A stretch of 64,000 nucleotides of DNA, taken from Magnolia sinica. Its lineage: Eukaryota; Streptophyta; Magnoliopsida; Magnoliales; Magnoliaceae. Where the stretch lies: assembly GCF_029962835.1 (NCBI RefSeq), contig NC_080586.1:63372001-63436000 (forward strand). The letters are read 5' to 3'. Below, one piece after another: positions 11,139 through 23,984 of this stretch. The notes under the pieces were generated by a model, which saw only the letters and a list, made by a program, of their open reading frames with translations, was not told where the DNA came from and did not search any database. Each line of letters starts with the position of its first letter. The first letter of the stretch is position 1. The position numbers and the translations under genes were made by a program.

Positions 11139-11534
11139 ACTATGGCTGCATTTTTTAAAATTTAATTATTATTAGAATTACCTTAAGATTAGGATTAACT
11201 TTCTGTTTTGTTTCTAGGTTAGGATTTTTTTTCTAAACTTGTTTTTAGAATCTAACTTCATTTTCTGTTTTGTAGAATTTTAACATAGCAATCTCCAATC
11301 TGGTAACCTCTTTCTAATTCTTTCTTTTAATCTTTTAGATCACTTATTTGTTTTACTTTCCTTAGTTTTCATTCTTAGATTTAGGTTTAGTTACTTGAAG
11401 GCTGCGAGTGTTTCATGCCCAAGTAGGTTCTTAACAACACTTGACGTCTCTTAAGTGAAGGAGGATTAGTCGAAGGGCTGCCTATCTATCATAGGATTAG
11501 ACACCACCAGAGGTCCTCAGAGTCAATAGAAGTG
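11139..11534 (+). other. Untranslated leader of B
   Basis: A/T-rich and non-coding between the primer-binding site and gag, alignable by eye with 15781-16157 in C. Both carry 'cctctttcta' and 'tgcccaagt' at matching places. Confidence 0.6.
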
Positions 11535-13040
11535 ATGACTGCAAATCAATCTTAACCTCCAGTTGAAGAAATTCAGGATGAGAATGACATGTATAATGCA
11601 CCCCTGCAAAGTACTTTACGAGATTTCTAACAACCGGCAGGGGTGAGTACACCTTCTTGTATGATTTTTCTAAAAAATACAAGGAATATGGATATTAAGC
11701 CAGGGGTAATCCAACTCCTTCCAAAGTTCCATGGACTTGAATCTGAAAGTCCATATCTACACATGAAAGATTTTAATGAGATAATAGCCACTTTATCCTT
11801 TCCTAATGTGTCTGAGGACACGATCAGGCTAAGACTCTTTCCCTTCTCCTTAAAAGAAAAGGCTAAGATGTAGTTGCATTCACTACATCCACAATCCATT
11901 AGTAGATGGAATGACATGACAAGGGTGTTCGTAAAGAAATTCTCCTCATACCATAAGACGAACACCATCAGAAAGTCGATCATGAACTTCACCCAAAAGG
12001 AAGATGAGACATTCTTCTAATGTTTGGATCGGTTCAAGGATCTTGTCAGTTCATGCCCATAACATAGCTTCCAAACTTGGTGCATAACAAATTTCTTCTA
12101 CGATGGATTATCATCTTCTATGCGCCAATTGGTCGAGATAATGTGCAATGGAGAATTCATGAATAAAAATGTCGATGATGTGTTGGATTACTTTGACAAA
12201 CTTGCTGAAAACACACAATCATGGGACATCTCTCAAATACTTAACACCACTTCTAAGCCTCCTCAATCAAAGGAGAGGGATGGAATATATATATTGAAAG
12301 ACGAAGATGATATCAATGCTAAGTGGTAATCTCATAAGAAAAATTGAGGCCATGGAACTTAAGAAGGATAAGGCTAAGGAAGTTGTTTGCAGTATTTGTG
12401 CTTGCAACACACATACAACTGAAAATTGTCCAACAATACCTACTTTTGAAGAGGTATTGAATGAGTAATCGAATGCCGTAAACAATTACCAAAGACCTTT
12501 CAGTGGAACCTCCTCAAATACATACGACTCTAGTTGGAGGAATCATCCCAATTTCAGTTGGAGGAATGGAAAAATTGCTACGTCTCAAGGATTCCCTAAC
12601 CAATTCTTAAATCAAGGGAAACCTCAAGAGGATCCAATCCTAAAACACATCCAAAACCAAGAGCTATTCAACCAGAATACGACGCAAACATTCCAGCATC
12701 TCAAACAATAATAGGAATGCTTGCATCATCCATTCAATGGATGAAGTCACACTTAATGAGTTGGGAGACAGGGATGCTTCCATCCTAATCTCTCCCCAAT
12801 CCAAAACCATGATATAAAATTAGTGACCCAAGCTCTTAAAATCAAATAGAGCAAGACAAGTCTATCACCACTACTATGATTGGAAAAATAATTGACAAAT
12901 CTATTCCGGTAAGGGTTGAAAAGTCTAAAGACCCAAAAGAAGATATGAATGACAAACCTAGCATTACTCCACATGGGTTAGAATCGGAACCTTAAAGTAA
13001 GTCGATTGCCACCATTCCCCCATCGGTTGATTGCACCAAA
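11535..13040 (+). pseudogene. Gag of Athila-like element B
   Basis: The ATG at 11535 begins MTANQS. The retrotransposon gag domain follows: LLPKFHGLESESPYLHMKDF, RLRLFPFSLKEKAKM, WNDMTRVF, then MRQLVEIMCNGEF and DYFDKL. A perfect CCHC knuckle (CX2CX4HX4C) is kept at 12388-12429, within CSICACNTHTTENC. The Asn/Trp-rich SWRNHPNFSWRNG stretch is next. Stops include an early one after NQS, TGG to TAG after AKM (11868-11870) and several after 12320. In an intact element this protein forms the virus-like particle. It is the best-preserved Athila gag of the three in the window. Confidence 0.8.
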
Positions 13041-14254
13041 ACTTCTAGCCAACTCACAAGATATTCTAGAGGTGTTGAAACAAGTGAAGGTCGACATCCC
13101 TCTTCTAGATGTTGTGAAATAAATTCCTTCATATGCTAAATTTATGAAAGACTTATACACAACTAAAAGGTGGTAAAGTATCAAAAGAAAATTTTCCTAA
13201 CAGAAAACGTGAGTGTCATCCTCAACTAAAATATGCTACAAAAATATAAAGATCCTGATAGCCCAACTGTCACTTGTATAATTGGGAATCACCAAATTGA
13301 GAATGCACTTCTTGACTTGGGGGCGAGCTAAATATGAAGCCTTAGTCGACCTACAAACAACTGGGTTTAGGTGAATTAAAACTTACCTGGACCACATTAC
13401 AACTTGTTGATCACTCAGTTCGTGTACCAAGGGGGATGATTGAGGATGTGTTAGCCCAGGTTAACAAATTCTACTATCCAACAGATTTTATCACCCTCGA
13501 TACTTAGCCCATTATAGATATGAGCACTCAAATTCTTATCATACTTGGCCGCCCGTTCCTTATTACATCCAACGCTATCATCAATTACATGAATGGGGTC
13601 ATGAATTTGTCTTTTGGAAATATGACGTTGGAGCTCAATATCTTTTTCAACATGAACAAACAAGTAGAGGATAATAATAAGGCCTACGACAGTAATATGA
13701 TAAACTCTTTCGTGGAAGATAGAGCTTTGATGACCTTATCCTCTGACCCTTTAGAGACATGCTTGGCACACTCCCTCAATTTGGATGATGATACGATTAG
13801 GGAGATAGATGTCGTACTCGATACTACACTGGTACTTAAAGTTAACTGGTGGAGGCCACAATTTGAGAAATTGCGTCAAATCGACGTAGTGCCTTTACTG
13901 TCTAGCCTCAAAACACCGAAGCTTAACCTAAAACCTTTGCCCACTAATCTTAAATATATCTACTTAGGCCAAGATGAGACATGTCGGGTGGTGATTTCTT
14001 CCCATCTTAAGCAAGAGCAGGAGGCATGCTTATCGCTACTCTCATTGAAAATAAAGGAGCCCTTGGATGGTCGATTGAGGATCTTAAGGGAATCGATCCT
14101 TTGAATTGTATTCACCACATTCATCTTAAGGATAAAGTGAAAACATTTCGACAACCACAACGTCAACTCAATCTAAATATGAAAGAAGTAGTTAAAGGAG
14201 AGGGACTTAAATTGTTTGATGTGGGTATTATATACCCCATTTCAGACAATTAAT
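13041..14254 (+). pseudogene. Protease and N-terminal RT region of B
   Basis: The retropepsin active site LDLGAS is intact at 13311-13328 but is followed at once by a stop. From 13520 a 194-codon frame reads STQILIILGRPF, GVMNLSFGNMTLELN and a long linker ending SSHLKQEQEA. A frameshift then leads into 14026-14253 with IENKGALGWSIEDLKGI and VGIIYPISDN, the first RT block. It is cut there by element C. The next residues, QWVSPTQVVPKK, follow at 36656, confirming the join. Confidence 0.85.
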
Positions 14255-15757
14255 TGTTGAGTGTCAACTATTACATATTTTTTCCCATTTATATCTTGGT
14301 TTTATGAATATGATAATGCTTAATGGTATATTTTATATATGTTCGTATTGTAAGGTGAATCTTAAAGCTTAGATTGAAAAGAATGCTAACAACATGGATT
14401 TAATGCTCAAGAGTCACCAAGGCAAAGGATAGATCCTAAGAGACCAAGAATGAAGAATTCACGGGCCATAGATCTAATGAAACCAATTACAAAGGATGAA
14501 GAAAGGACGTGAAAGACTTCAGAATCCGCAACAGAAAACGGATAGGTTCAGTCCAATCGGACCCATGTTCATCTCGAACGAACTTGTACAAAACAGTCCA
14601 ACGACAAATGACGCAATTTAGAAGCTAATTCAGTTCAACTGATAAACAATTTAGTCTGGCCGAACACCAATTCGGTTGAATCTCTAGTGAAGAATGATAA
14701 ATTTTGGAGTTAATTCATTTTAACTGAACGTTAATTTAGTCCGACCGACAACTTAAGTTCGGTCCGACTGAACCCATCTCGGTCCGACCGAAATCGAGTA
14801 ACTGCTGTAACAAAATCCTTTCCAAGTTTAAACTCAACTTTAGACTTGACTTCAGTCCATCCAAAAGTCACTTCGGTCTGACTGAAGCATAACGCGGAAA
14901 AGGTATGAATTGCGTAACTTAAGGTGGTTTGCAGAAATTCCAAGCCCGTGCATAAGATGGGGATTCACAATTATAAATAAGAGTCCCTAGGACGTTCCTA
15001 GGGATCATCTAGGGCTTAAGGAGTGGAGCAAAATGATGGAGAACCACTGCCAAGAGTTTTTCCTCTTCTTCCTTAGTTGTTTTTATGCTTTCTTTAAGTG
15101 ATTTTGATTTAATCATGTTTATGGTTAACTAAACCTCTTAGCTAAGGCTAAGAAGTGTAGCTTGTAGTATGATTGAGATGTTTAATTTGCTTTGATTCAT
15201 ATTTATATTGAACTTCATTGATTTCTACTTGATTTTAAGGAATATTTTCGATTTTCAATGGTTTGTTGTGACTCAAATTACAATAGACGTTGCGATAACT
15301 TTGAATATCTTTTTTTCCTATTTGAGATTCTGGAATTAGTAAATCCTATTATTTTTCATCATCTCCTGGGAATGGTTGGGTGACGGAATCCCTTCTAATC
15401 TTCATAATTCTCTTCCATTGAGGTTGGATCAATGAGAAGTTTAGAGAATTGATCATCTCTTATTCCGACTGGATAAGATAGGACTCTTAGTCCAGTTGTG
15501 TTTCTTCAATCAAGTAAGGTAGCATCTTAATTGCTACAAGTGGATACTGGGCACCCTAGTTCTCACCTTTAAATTTACAAGTTTCAATTACAATAATCAC
15601 AATTATTCTCTCTATCAATCCAGATTTAGATTTAGATCTTCTTCTAGTTCAACTTCTAGTTACTTTCAGAAACATACAAGATTAGTCCTTATTGATTCGA
15701 CCTCCACCTCATCGAGATTATTACTACATTGCGACCCTACACTCGGGGCTGTGAACA
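14255..15757 (+). mobile_element. 5' LTR of C
   Basis: 1503 bp, starting TGTTGAGTGTCAACTATTAC and ending GGCTGTGAACA. A cluster of TCGGTCCGACCGA-type palindromes lies at 14540-14890 and TATAAATA at 14972-14979. Downstream of the TATA box is the conserved block with 'cctcttagctaaggctaag'. Confidence 0.9.
14540..14979 (+). promoter_or_regulatory. Palindrome cluster and TATA box of the C 5' LTR
   Basis: Copies include TCGGTCCGACCGA near 14780 and CTTCGGTCTGACTGAAG at 14871-14887, with degraded copies near 14545, 14630, 14670, 14725 and 14760. The TATA box TATAAATA (14972-14979) follows about 85 bases after the last copy. The same arrangement is at 35455-35879 in the 3' LTR. A regulatory role is inferred from position and repetition. 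Confidence 0.55.
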
Positions 15758-15763
15758 AGTTTT

Positions 15764-15780
15764 TGGCGCCATTGCCGGGG
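15764..15780 (+). promoter_or_regulatory. tRNA-Asp primer-binding site of C
   Basis: TGGCGCCATTGCCGGGG, one G-to-A change from the perfect complement of the tRNA-Asp 3' end, six bases after the LTR. Confidence 0.85.
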
Positions 15781-16157
15781 ACTACAGCTACACTTTTCTG
15801 AATTTAATTATTATTAGAATTAGGTTAAGATTAGGATTAACATTTTATTTTGTTTATAGGTTAGGATTTTTTAGAACTTATTTTTAGAATCTAACTTGGT
15901 TTTCTATTTTATAGGATTCTAACATAGCAATATCAAATCTAGTAACCTCTTTCTATTTCTCTCTCTTATTTGTTTTAGTTTCTCAAGTTTTCTTTCTTAG
16001 GTTAAGGTTTAGTTATTTGAAGGCTTCGAGTATTTTATGCCCAAGTGGGTTCGTGACAACACTCGACGTCTCGTAAGTGAAGGAGGATTAATCGAAGGTT
16101 GTTTACCAATCATAAGATTAGACACCACTAGAGATCCTCAGAATCAATACAAGTGAC
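15781..16157 (+). other. Untranslated leader of C
   Basis: Non-coding, A/T-rich, alignable with 11139-11534 of B. The gag start codon of B (ATG 11535) corresponds to ACA near 16155 here, so C has lost its start. Confidence 0.6.
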
Positions 16158-17640
16158 AGCTGCAAATCAACCTCAACCAGTAGTTGAAGAAATTTAGGAT
16201 GAGAATGACGTGCATAATGCACCCCCCCCCGCCAAGTACTTTACGATATTTCTTGCAACCGGCGAGGGTGAGTACACCTTCTTGTATGATTTTTCCAGAA
16301 AATACAGGGAATATGGATATTAAGCCAGGGGTAATCTAACTCCTTTCAAAGTTTCATGGACTTGAATCTGAAAGCCAATATCTATACATGAAAGAGTTTG
16401 ATGAGATATAACCACTTTATACTTTCCTAATGTGTCTGAGGTCACGATCAGGCTGAAACTCTTTCCCTTGTCCTTAAAAGAAAAGGCTAAGATGTGGTTG
16501 CAGTCACTACGTCCATGATCTATTGGCAGATGGAACGACATGACAAGGGAGTTTATAAAGAAATTCTTCCCATACCATAAGACGAACACCATCAGAAAGT
16601 CAATCATGAATTTTACCCAAAAGGAAGATGAGACATTCTTCCAATATTGAGTTCGATTCAAGGTTCTTGTCAGTTTATGCCCACAACATGGCTTCGAAAC
16701 GTGGTGCATAAAAAATTTCTTTTACGGTAGATTGTCATCTTCTGTGCGCCAATTGGTTAAGATAATATGTAATGGGGAATTCATGAACAAAGATGTCGAT
16801 GATGTGTGGGATTACTTTGACAAACTCACTGAATATGCACAATCATGGGACATCTCCCAAAGACCTAACACCACTCTAAGGCTAATCAATCAAAGGAGAG
16901 GGGCAAAATATATATTTTGAAAGAGGATGATCACATAAATGCTATAGTGGATAACCTCACAAGGAAAATAGAGGCCATAGAACTTAAGAAGGGTAAGGCT
17001 AAAGAAGTTGTTTACGGTATTTGTGCTTGAAACATACATACATTTGAAAATTGTCCAACCATACCTGCTTTTCAAGAGGTATTGAATGAGCAATTGAATG
17101 CCTTAAACAATTACCAAAGACCTTTTAATGGACCCACCTCAAATACATACAATCCCAGCTGGAGAAACCATCCCAATTTCAGTTAGAGGAATGGACAAAC
17201 AACTAATCCTCAAGGGGCTTTATCTCAACTTTTAAATTAAAAGAAGCCTCTGGAGAATCCGGTTTTAAAACACATTTAAAATCAGGAGCTTTTCAATCAA
17301 AACACATTACAGGCTTTCCAAGACCTTAACAAATCCATTCAAAGGATTGAGGCATACTTAACGAGTGGGGAGAAAGGGATGCCTCTAGCCCAACCTCTCC
17401 CCAATCCAAAACCGTAATGTGAAATTAGTGTCCCAAGCTCTTTAAATTAGATGGAGCAAGCTAAGTCTATCACTACCCTTAGGAGTAGAAAGACAATTAA
17501 CAAATCTATTCCTGTAAGGGTTGTAAAGTCTAAGGACTCGGAAGAAGACATGGATGATAGACCTAGCATTGCTTCACATGTGTTAGAACCAGAACCTTAA
17601 AGCAAGCCGATTGCTCCATTCCCCCTTGCACCAAAGCCTT
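16158..17640 (+). pseudogene. Gag of Athila-like element C
   Basis: Same order of motifs as B gag: FHGLESES, the KEKAKMWLQSL block (here W is kept), WNDMTREF, then VRQLVKIICNGEF and DYFDKL (16732-16920). The knuckle region is damaged: the first Cys is Tyr and a stop replaces a later residue near 17030. A C-run at 16222-16230 (CCCCCCCCC) has expanded relative to B. Frames shift repeatedly and no long protein can be made. Confidence 0.75.
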
Positions 17641-17659
17641 TAGCCAACTCATAGGATAT

Positions 17660-18740
17660 TCTAGAGGTGTTGAAACAAGTGAAGGTTAACATTCCTCTTC
17701 TAGATGCTGTGAAAAAATTTCCTTCATATGCCAAACTTCTAAAACACTTATGCACAACCAAGAGACGGAAAAGTATCCAAAAGAAAATTTTCCTAACAGA
17801 AAAAGTGAGTGCCATCCTCAAGCAAAATGTGCCAACAAAATATAAAGATCCTGGTAGCCCAACTATCACTCGTATAATTGAAAATCACCGAATTGAGAAT
17901 GCACTTCTTGACTTGGAGGCAAGCGTAAATCCAATCCCTTATTCGGTCTACGAACAACTGGGTCTAAGTGAATTAAAACCCACCCGGACCACATTACAAC
18001 TTGCTGATCGCTCAAATTGTGTACTGAGGGGGATGATTAAGGATGTGTTGATCTAGGTTGACAAATTCTACTATTCAGTAGATTTTATTATCCTCGATAC
18101 TCAACCTATTATAGATATAAGCACTCAAATCCGTGTCATACTTGGCCACCCATTCCTTACCACGTCCAATGCTATCATCAATTGCAGGAATGGGGTCATG
18201 AATTTGTCTTTTGGAAATATGACGTTGGAGCTCAATATCTTTTTCAACATGAGCAGACAAGTAGAGGATAATGACAAGGCCTACGACAGTAATATGATAA
18301 ACTCTTTCATGGAAGATAGAGCTTTGATGACCTTATCCTCTGACCCTCTAGAGACGTGCTTGGCACACTCCCCCAATTTGGATGATGACACGATTAGGGA
18401 GATTGATACCATACTTGATACTACACCGATACTTGAAGTTAACTGGTGGAGGCCATAATTTGAGAAATTGCCCCAAACCGACACAGTGCCTTTACCGTCT
18501 AGCCTTAAAGCCCCGAAACTTGACCTAAAACCTTTGCCTGCTAATCTTAAATATGCCTATTTAGGTTAAGATGAGACATACCCGGTGGTGATTTCTTCCC
18601 ACCTTAAGCAAGAACAGGAGAGTATGCTTATCCCTACTCTCATTGAGCATAAAGGAGCCCTATGATGGTCGATTGCGGACCTCAAGGGAATTGATCCTTT
18701 GATTTTTACTTACTGCATTCATCTTGAGGATGATGCGAAA
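17660..18740 (+). pseudogene. Protease and linker of C
   Basis: A 130-codon frame at 17667-18056 gives LLDAVKKFPSYAKLLKHLC, then NALLDLEASVNPIPYSVYEQ and LADRS. The active-site Gly of DLGAS is Glu (17910-17924, GGG to GAG), so the protease would be dead. A stop interrupts at 18054. The next part reads TQIRVILGHPF and then (18198-18458) LSFGNMTLELNIF through NWWRP. The order is identical to B. Confidence 0.8.
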
Positions 18741-19640
18741 ACCTCTAGATAAGCAAAATGTATATTAAATCCAAACATGAAGGAAGTGGTTAACGCCGAG
18801 ATACTTAAGTTATTTTACGTGGGTATTATATATCCCATATCTGATAGGCAATGGGTGAGTCCAACTCAGGTGGTTCCTAAGAAGTTCAGAATTACCATCG
18901 TAGTTAATGACAATGACAAAATTGTGTCAATTAGAATTACTGCTAGTTGGAGAGTGTACATTGACTACAGGAAATTGAATACCATTACGAGGAAGGACCA
19001 CTTTCCTTTGCCCGTCCTTGACAGAATTTTGGAAAGGCTAGCTGGTCACTCTAGTATTGCTTCCTTGACGAATATTCGGGCTACAATTGCATAGAGATAT
19101 CCAATAAAGATTAGGAAAAGACAACGTTCACATATCCTTATGGTACCTTTGCTTACCAAATGATGCCATTCAGACTGTGCAATGCTCCTGTTACTTTTCA
19201 GTAATGCATGTTGAGTATATTTTCTGACATGGTAGGGTAATATTTAGATGTCTTCATAGATAACTTCTCCGTCTTTGGTCCATCCTTCAGCAAGTGTTTG
19301 GAAAATCTGAAAAATGTGCTGAAGCGATGTGTGGAAAAGAATGTGGTACTAAATTGGGAGAAGTGTCATTTCATGGTTTCTAAGGGAATAGTTCTTAAAC
19401 ATGTAATTTCGTCTAAAGGAATTGAGGTGGACAAGGCCAAAATTGACCTTATCTCTAACCTACCTCCACCCAGGAGAATACAAGATGTGCAATCCTTCTT
19501 AGGACACATCGGATTTTACAAACAATTCATAAAGGACTTTATCACTTCTCTCATCCTTTATGCAATCTACTTCAAAAGGATGTACCATATGAGTAAACTA
19601 AACAATGTCAGGAAGCCTTTTTTAAGCTCAAAGGTATGTT
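18741..19640 (+). pseudogene. Reverse transcriptase of C
   Basis: RT blocks in order are VGIIYPISDRQWVSP, QVVPKK, WRVYIDYRKLNTITRKDHFPLP (18777-19094), a damaged FAYQMMPF block near 19150, then the catalytic motif. The last should read F-M-D-D but is FIDN (19253-19264), with two G-to-A changes. The connection domain follows at 19298-19642 with NWEKCHFMVSKGIVLKHVIS and VQSFLGHIGFYKQFIKDF. RT would copy the element RNA into DNA; this copy cannot. Confidence 0.85.
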
Positions 19641-20060
19641 GACCACCGCACCTATCATAAAACCACCCAAATGGAGCATTCCTTTTGAAATTATATATGG
19701 TGCGTCTGATTATGCTATTGGGGTGGTGTTAGGCCAGAGAAAAGAAAAGAAGCGTTATGTTATTCACTATGCAAGTACAACTTTAAAAATTGCCTAAGTG
19801 AATTACTCCACTATAGAGAATGAACTCTTGGTCATAGTTTTCACTTTGGAAAATTTTGGGTCCTACTTGATCAAATCCAAGATCATTATTTACACTGATC
19901 ATGTAGTGCTAAAGTACCTTTTTTCTAAGAATGATGTTAAACCCCGCTTGATAAGATGGATCCTCCTACTCGAGGAACTTGATTTAGAAATATAAGACAA
20001 AAAGGGAGTAGAGAATGTAGTGGTTGACCATCTTTCCAGACTCGATCTCCCCAATTCCCT
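19641..20060 (+). pseudogene. RNase H of C
   Basis: Reads IYGASDYAIGVVLGQRKEKKRYVIHYAS (first catalytic Asp), a stop, then [19 protein letters not shown] (Glu), [12 protein letters not shown] (Asp) and NVVVDHLSRL at the end. The three-acid pattern and order are those of gypsy RNase H. Two stops are present, near 19796 and 19993. Confidence 0.85.
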
Positions 20061-20159
20061 TGAGACGACACCTATAAAAGACATGTTCCCTGATGAACAA
20101 CTATTTAAACTCTCCCATTTACCTTGGTTTACTGACATTACAAATTATCTTTCTATAGG

Positions 20160-20916
20160 TTTCATACCAACTCATTAGACAGCACAAGATAAGAAAAAAA
20201 TTCTTCACTGGGGTTCGTAAATTCTTCTAGGATGACCCGTACTTATTCAAATCTTGCCTAGGTCAAATTCTAAGAAGATGTGTCCTAAACAATGAACACC
20301 AAAGTATCATCTACTTCTGTCACTCTCAGGCCTGTGGTGGTCACTTTTCTGCTAAACAGACCACAGCTAAAATTCTATAGAGTAACTTCTATTGGCCCAC
20401 TATATTCAAAGATACTCATGAGTTTTGCAAAGCTTGTGAGCATTGTCAAAAATTGGGTGTATTGTCCCGTCAAAATACGATGCCTTTAAATCCCATTCTA
20501 ATGATTAAAGTATTTGATTATTAGGGCATCGATTTCATGGGGTCATTCCCTCAATCCTTCAAAAATTTGTACATTTTGCCAGCAGTAGACTATGTCACTA
20601 AATAGGTCAAAGTGATCCCATGCCAGAATAATGACCATCAAACGCTCATTAAATTCTTAAAAGAAAATATCATTTCCCGAGTCGAAACACCTCAAGCCAT
20701 TATTAGTGATGGAGGTTCATATTTCTATAATAGGCCATTTGCAAACTAAACAAAGAAATATGGCATCTCATATAAGGTGAGCACTCCATATCACTCGTAG
20801 ACAAGTGGACAAGCCGAGATTTCTAACAAGGAGATTAAACATATTCTGGAGAAAATGGCTAACTCTGATCGCAAGGATTGGTCAATCCATTTGACTGATG
20901 CCTTATGGGCATATCA
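20160..20916 (+). pseudogene. Integrase of C, N-terminal and catalytic part
   Basis: The HHCC zinc domain ends in CKACEHCQK (near 20420-20450). The DDE core has GIDFMGSFP (Asp), IISDGGSYF (Asp) and TSGQAEISN (Glu), so the triad is present. Several stops arise from TGG or CAG (near 20522, 20604, 20749 and 20800). The reading ends at DALWAYH where E inserted, and the C-terminal part resumes at 33542. Confidence 0.85.
20912..20916 (+). repeat. Target-site duplication of E, left copy
   Basis: TATCA, repeated exactly at 33542-33546. It is the only perfect 5-bp duplication found in the window. Confidence 0.85.
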
Positions 20917-22589
20917 TGTCACGCCCCAAACTCGAAAATCGGATTCATAGGAATCTCGATCACCAAATCCGGTGCCGACAGCCTCCGTAGTACCCCATTC
21001 TCGGCTCCCAGCGCCTACACGCTAGGTTCCGATCCTGGGATCCTACAAGGAGGATTTTCAAACGTACATTTATCTCGCAAGAAGCATAACCACAAGTTTA
21101 CCCAAATCACAAAGGCAACATAATTATCATATATCCACTAATATAAACTTTGAATACAATGCTAAAAGGAAAAAAACATATGTCAAAAATAAGATCAAAG
21201 CTCCGGAAGACAGCTACATGTTCTAAGCTCCACGCTGCTGCAACTTAACATCACCTGCACACATCTATCGTGCATACGCTTATAGAAAGCTTAGAGGATG
21301 GTGTCAGTGTGTGCACAAGGTAAGTGTCAAGCATACAATAAAACCCATAAATCATACATCATCGGGATAAGCGAAAATACTGACAAGATCATGAATCATA
21401 CGATATCAGAGTAAGCGAAAATACTGACAAGTCTATAAATCATTCAATATCAGAATAAGTAATGTGGATCGACTATGCAAAGTGGAATCATAGAGAACCA
21501 AATATCAGGTGCCGATGATGTAAATGCAATATGCAACTCCTGATGAGTTCATGAATACTGTCAGCCGTATCTAGACCATATAAATGCAGAAACACAGTTA
21601 CCCAAAATGTCATATGCCACAGATGTAATGTAATATGCGGTGCGAATGGAATGACCATGCCAGAGTATGAAGTCGGGATGATAGTATGTAGTATCGCAGG
21701 CTATAGGATCCATCATAAGGGACTTCTATCCAAACCAGTCCCATACCTAATTTGGATAGTCAGACTCAATGTGGTAAACTCCTGATCTTAAGTTAGTCAT
21801 GCGCCCCAACCGAAATCCTGGCCGTTGCGAAGGCACACGTAACAAATAGTTACCCACCACCAGCCCGAGTGGATGGTGAATGAATGAATGAGTATGCAAT
21901 GCCTGCTCCACCAATCCGTACTGTACATCTCTGGGATCATCACCAGGGTCTAGTACACTACAAATTGTCTACCGCCCCTGTAGGCTGCGAAGCCCAATGA
22001 GTGGAAAAGACCTCACTACCCGCCTGCCGGCAGTATACTAATGCCTACTCGGCTCATCGATAGCGGACCCATTTAGAAGCTGGTAAGACTTAGCCTAGCT
22101 ATGCATACTCCCTCAGGCGGGTAAGGCCACACCCCCTCCCAACCGACCACAACACAGTGGGAGACGCGGCCTACAGGTATACTGCCCTTATACGCTCATA
22201 TATATCCACTCAGTCTCGACATTGGGGCGTCTTCTCGTAGGAAGAGGATTTAGAGATTTTCACCCAGGGCCATCTATGGCAGCCCGATGCTCGAACCAAA
22301 CATTTTCGGTGTCCCATCTGGCCATCCACGATATGCATGTAGAGGCTACGGCCCTGATGTCGCTAGGGTGTATAGTAATGACAATGCACAATGCAAGATG
22401 CATGAGTCATACGATCCAATCATGCATCAATCTAGCACATATCGTGCACTCATGTGAGATAACTTTCACCTATCAGGGAGTCTTATAACAACCTACCCAA
22501 TGACATATGCAATGGTCAACCACATCTCATAACAAACATGTAATGATGTGTATGGGAATGTATCATGATATTATGCTGTCACATACTCA

Positions 22590-23215
22590 TAATCGGTATC
22601 AATAATTGACATCAACAATCGGCCTCGACAATGTGGACATTTAACCAACATTGCCTCAAAGAATGGCCCACATAGAGCCGAACATATAGTGGACTCATAG
22701 CTTCGCATAAGGGCCTAATATACAACACCATGGGCCTTACTCAAGAGCTCAATACACACAACGATGGGCATCTCACATGGGTCTAAGATACATCATAATG
22801 GGCCTCAAATATGGACTGCATATACATCACATTGGGCTCGACAATCAGTCTCAATATCCGGTCTCGACAATCGGAATCAATCGATAATCAGCCTCGATAA
22901 TCAGAATCGGCATATCGGCCACGTCAATCAAAATCGACAATCGGTCATGATAGTCGACCTCGATCACTAATCGGCAATCGACCACGACAATCGGAATTGA
23001 TCGTTAATCGGCCTTAATAATCAGAGTCAGTAAATTGGCCACGTCAATAGGAATCGACAATTGGTCACAATAATCGATCTCGATCACTAATCGGCAATCG
23101 GTCACATCAATAGGAATCAGCAATTGGTCACAATAATCGATCTTGATCACTAATCGGCAATCGGCCACGACAATCGAAATTGATCGATAATCGAAATCAG
23201 TAAGAATGGGTCTAA
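22590..23215 (-). repeat. ATCGG-type minisatellite inside the E LTR
   Basis: Dozens of short units such as 'caatcgg', 'gataatcgg' and 'cacgtcaat' in irregular order, with a higher-order unit of roughly 90-100 bp ('cactaatcggcaatcg'). The same array, differing in copy number, is at about 29870-30410 in the right LTR and at 49440-50020 in solo LTR G. Confidence 0.8.
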
Positions 23216-23374
23216 CAAGGCCTAATTAAAGGTCACAATGTGGACATTCAACCATCATTACCCATCAATGTGGACATTCAACCAGCATTGGTCCCAAGGA
23301 GTGGCCCACATAAGGTCGAACATACAGTAAGCCCACGGCCTACAACACCATAGGCCTCACTCAAGGGCCCTAAA

Positions 23375-23860
23375 TATATCAAATGAGGTGAATCAAATGG
23401 GCCGAATCATATGGGCCAAAAATACATCTCAATGGGCCTCGGCACATGGGTCGTAATACATCACATCGGGCCTCACTCATGAGCCGCATATACAACTTAA
23501 TGGGCCGCGCATATGGGTCAAAAATGCATCACAATGGGCCCTACCAAATGGGCCGCATCAATGGGCCGCACCAATGGGCCTCATATATGCAATAGGCGGC
23601 TCCATCACATGGGCCTAATACACATCACATGGGCTACATCACATGGGCTTAATACATCGGATGGGCCACGTCCCATGGGCCCTGAATACATCACAATGGG
23701 CCACAACCCATGGGCCCTAAGCACATCGCAACGGGCCTCTCACACGGGTCCATTATGCACCACATCAAGGTGGGCCTCAATGGATGGCCATAAATATGTC
23801 ACATTGGGCCTCATATACATCAAGGTTGGCCACATCACATGGGTTGCACCATCTAAACCA
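23375..23860 (-). repeat. TGGGCC-rich array inside the E LTR
   Basis: Repeated 'cacatgggcc' and 'caatgggcc' units spaced about 15-30 bp apart. The counterpart at 30590-31010 is shorter: a segment around 23560-23640 holds extra units. G carries a more diverged version at 48890-49180. It produces a spurious 130-codon frame. Confidence 0.75.
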
Positions 23861-23984
23861 TTCATCTATATTAGAAATCATTTTAGAGTGTTACCCACAA
23901 AATGAGTCATATCGGAAGATTGTTTGGACCATACCACAAATAATAGTGGAGATAATGATTTCCACCCTTTAAAATTCCCAGGGC

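Noticed and set aside
23513..23905. Open frame of 130 codons (and similar at 30587-30937)
   Set aside because: It is the translation of the TGGGCC array; the repeat gives Met-Gly-His runs and the frame is not kept between LTR copies.
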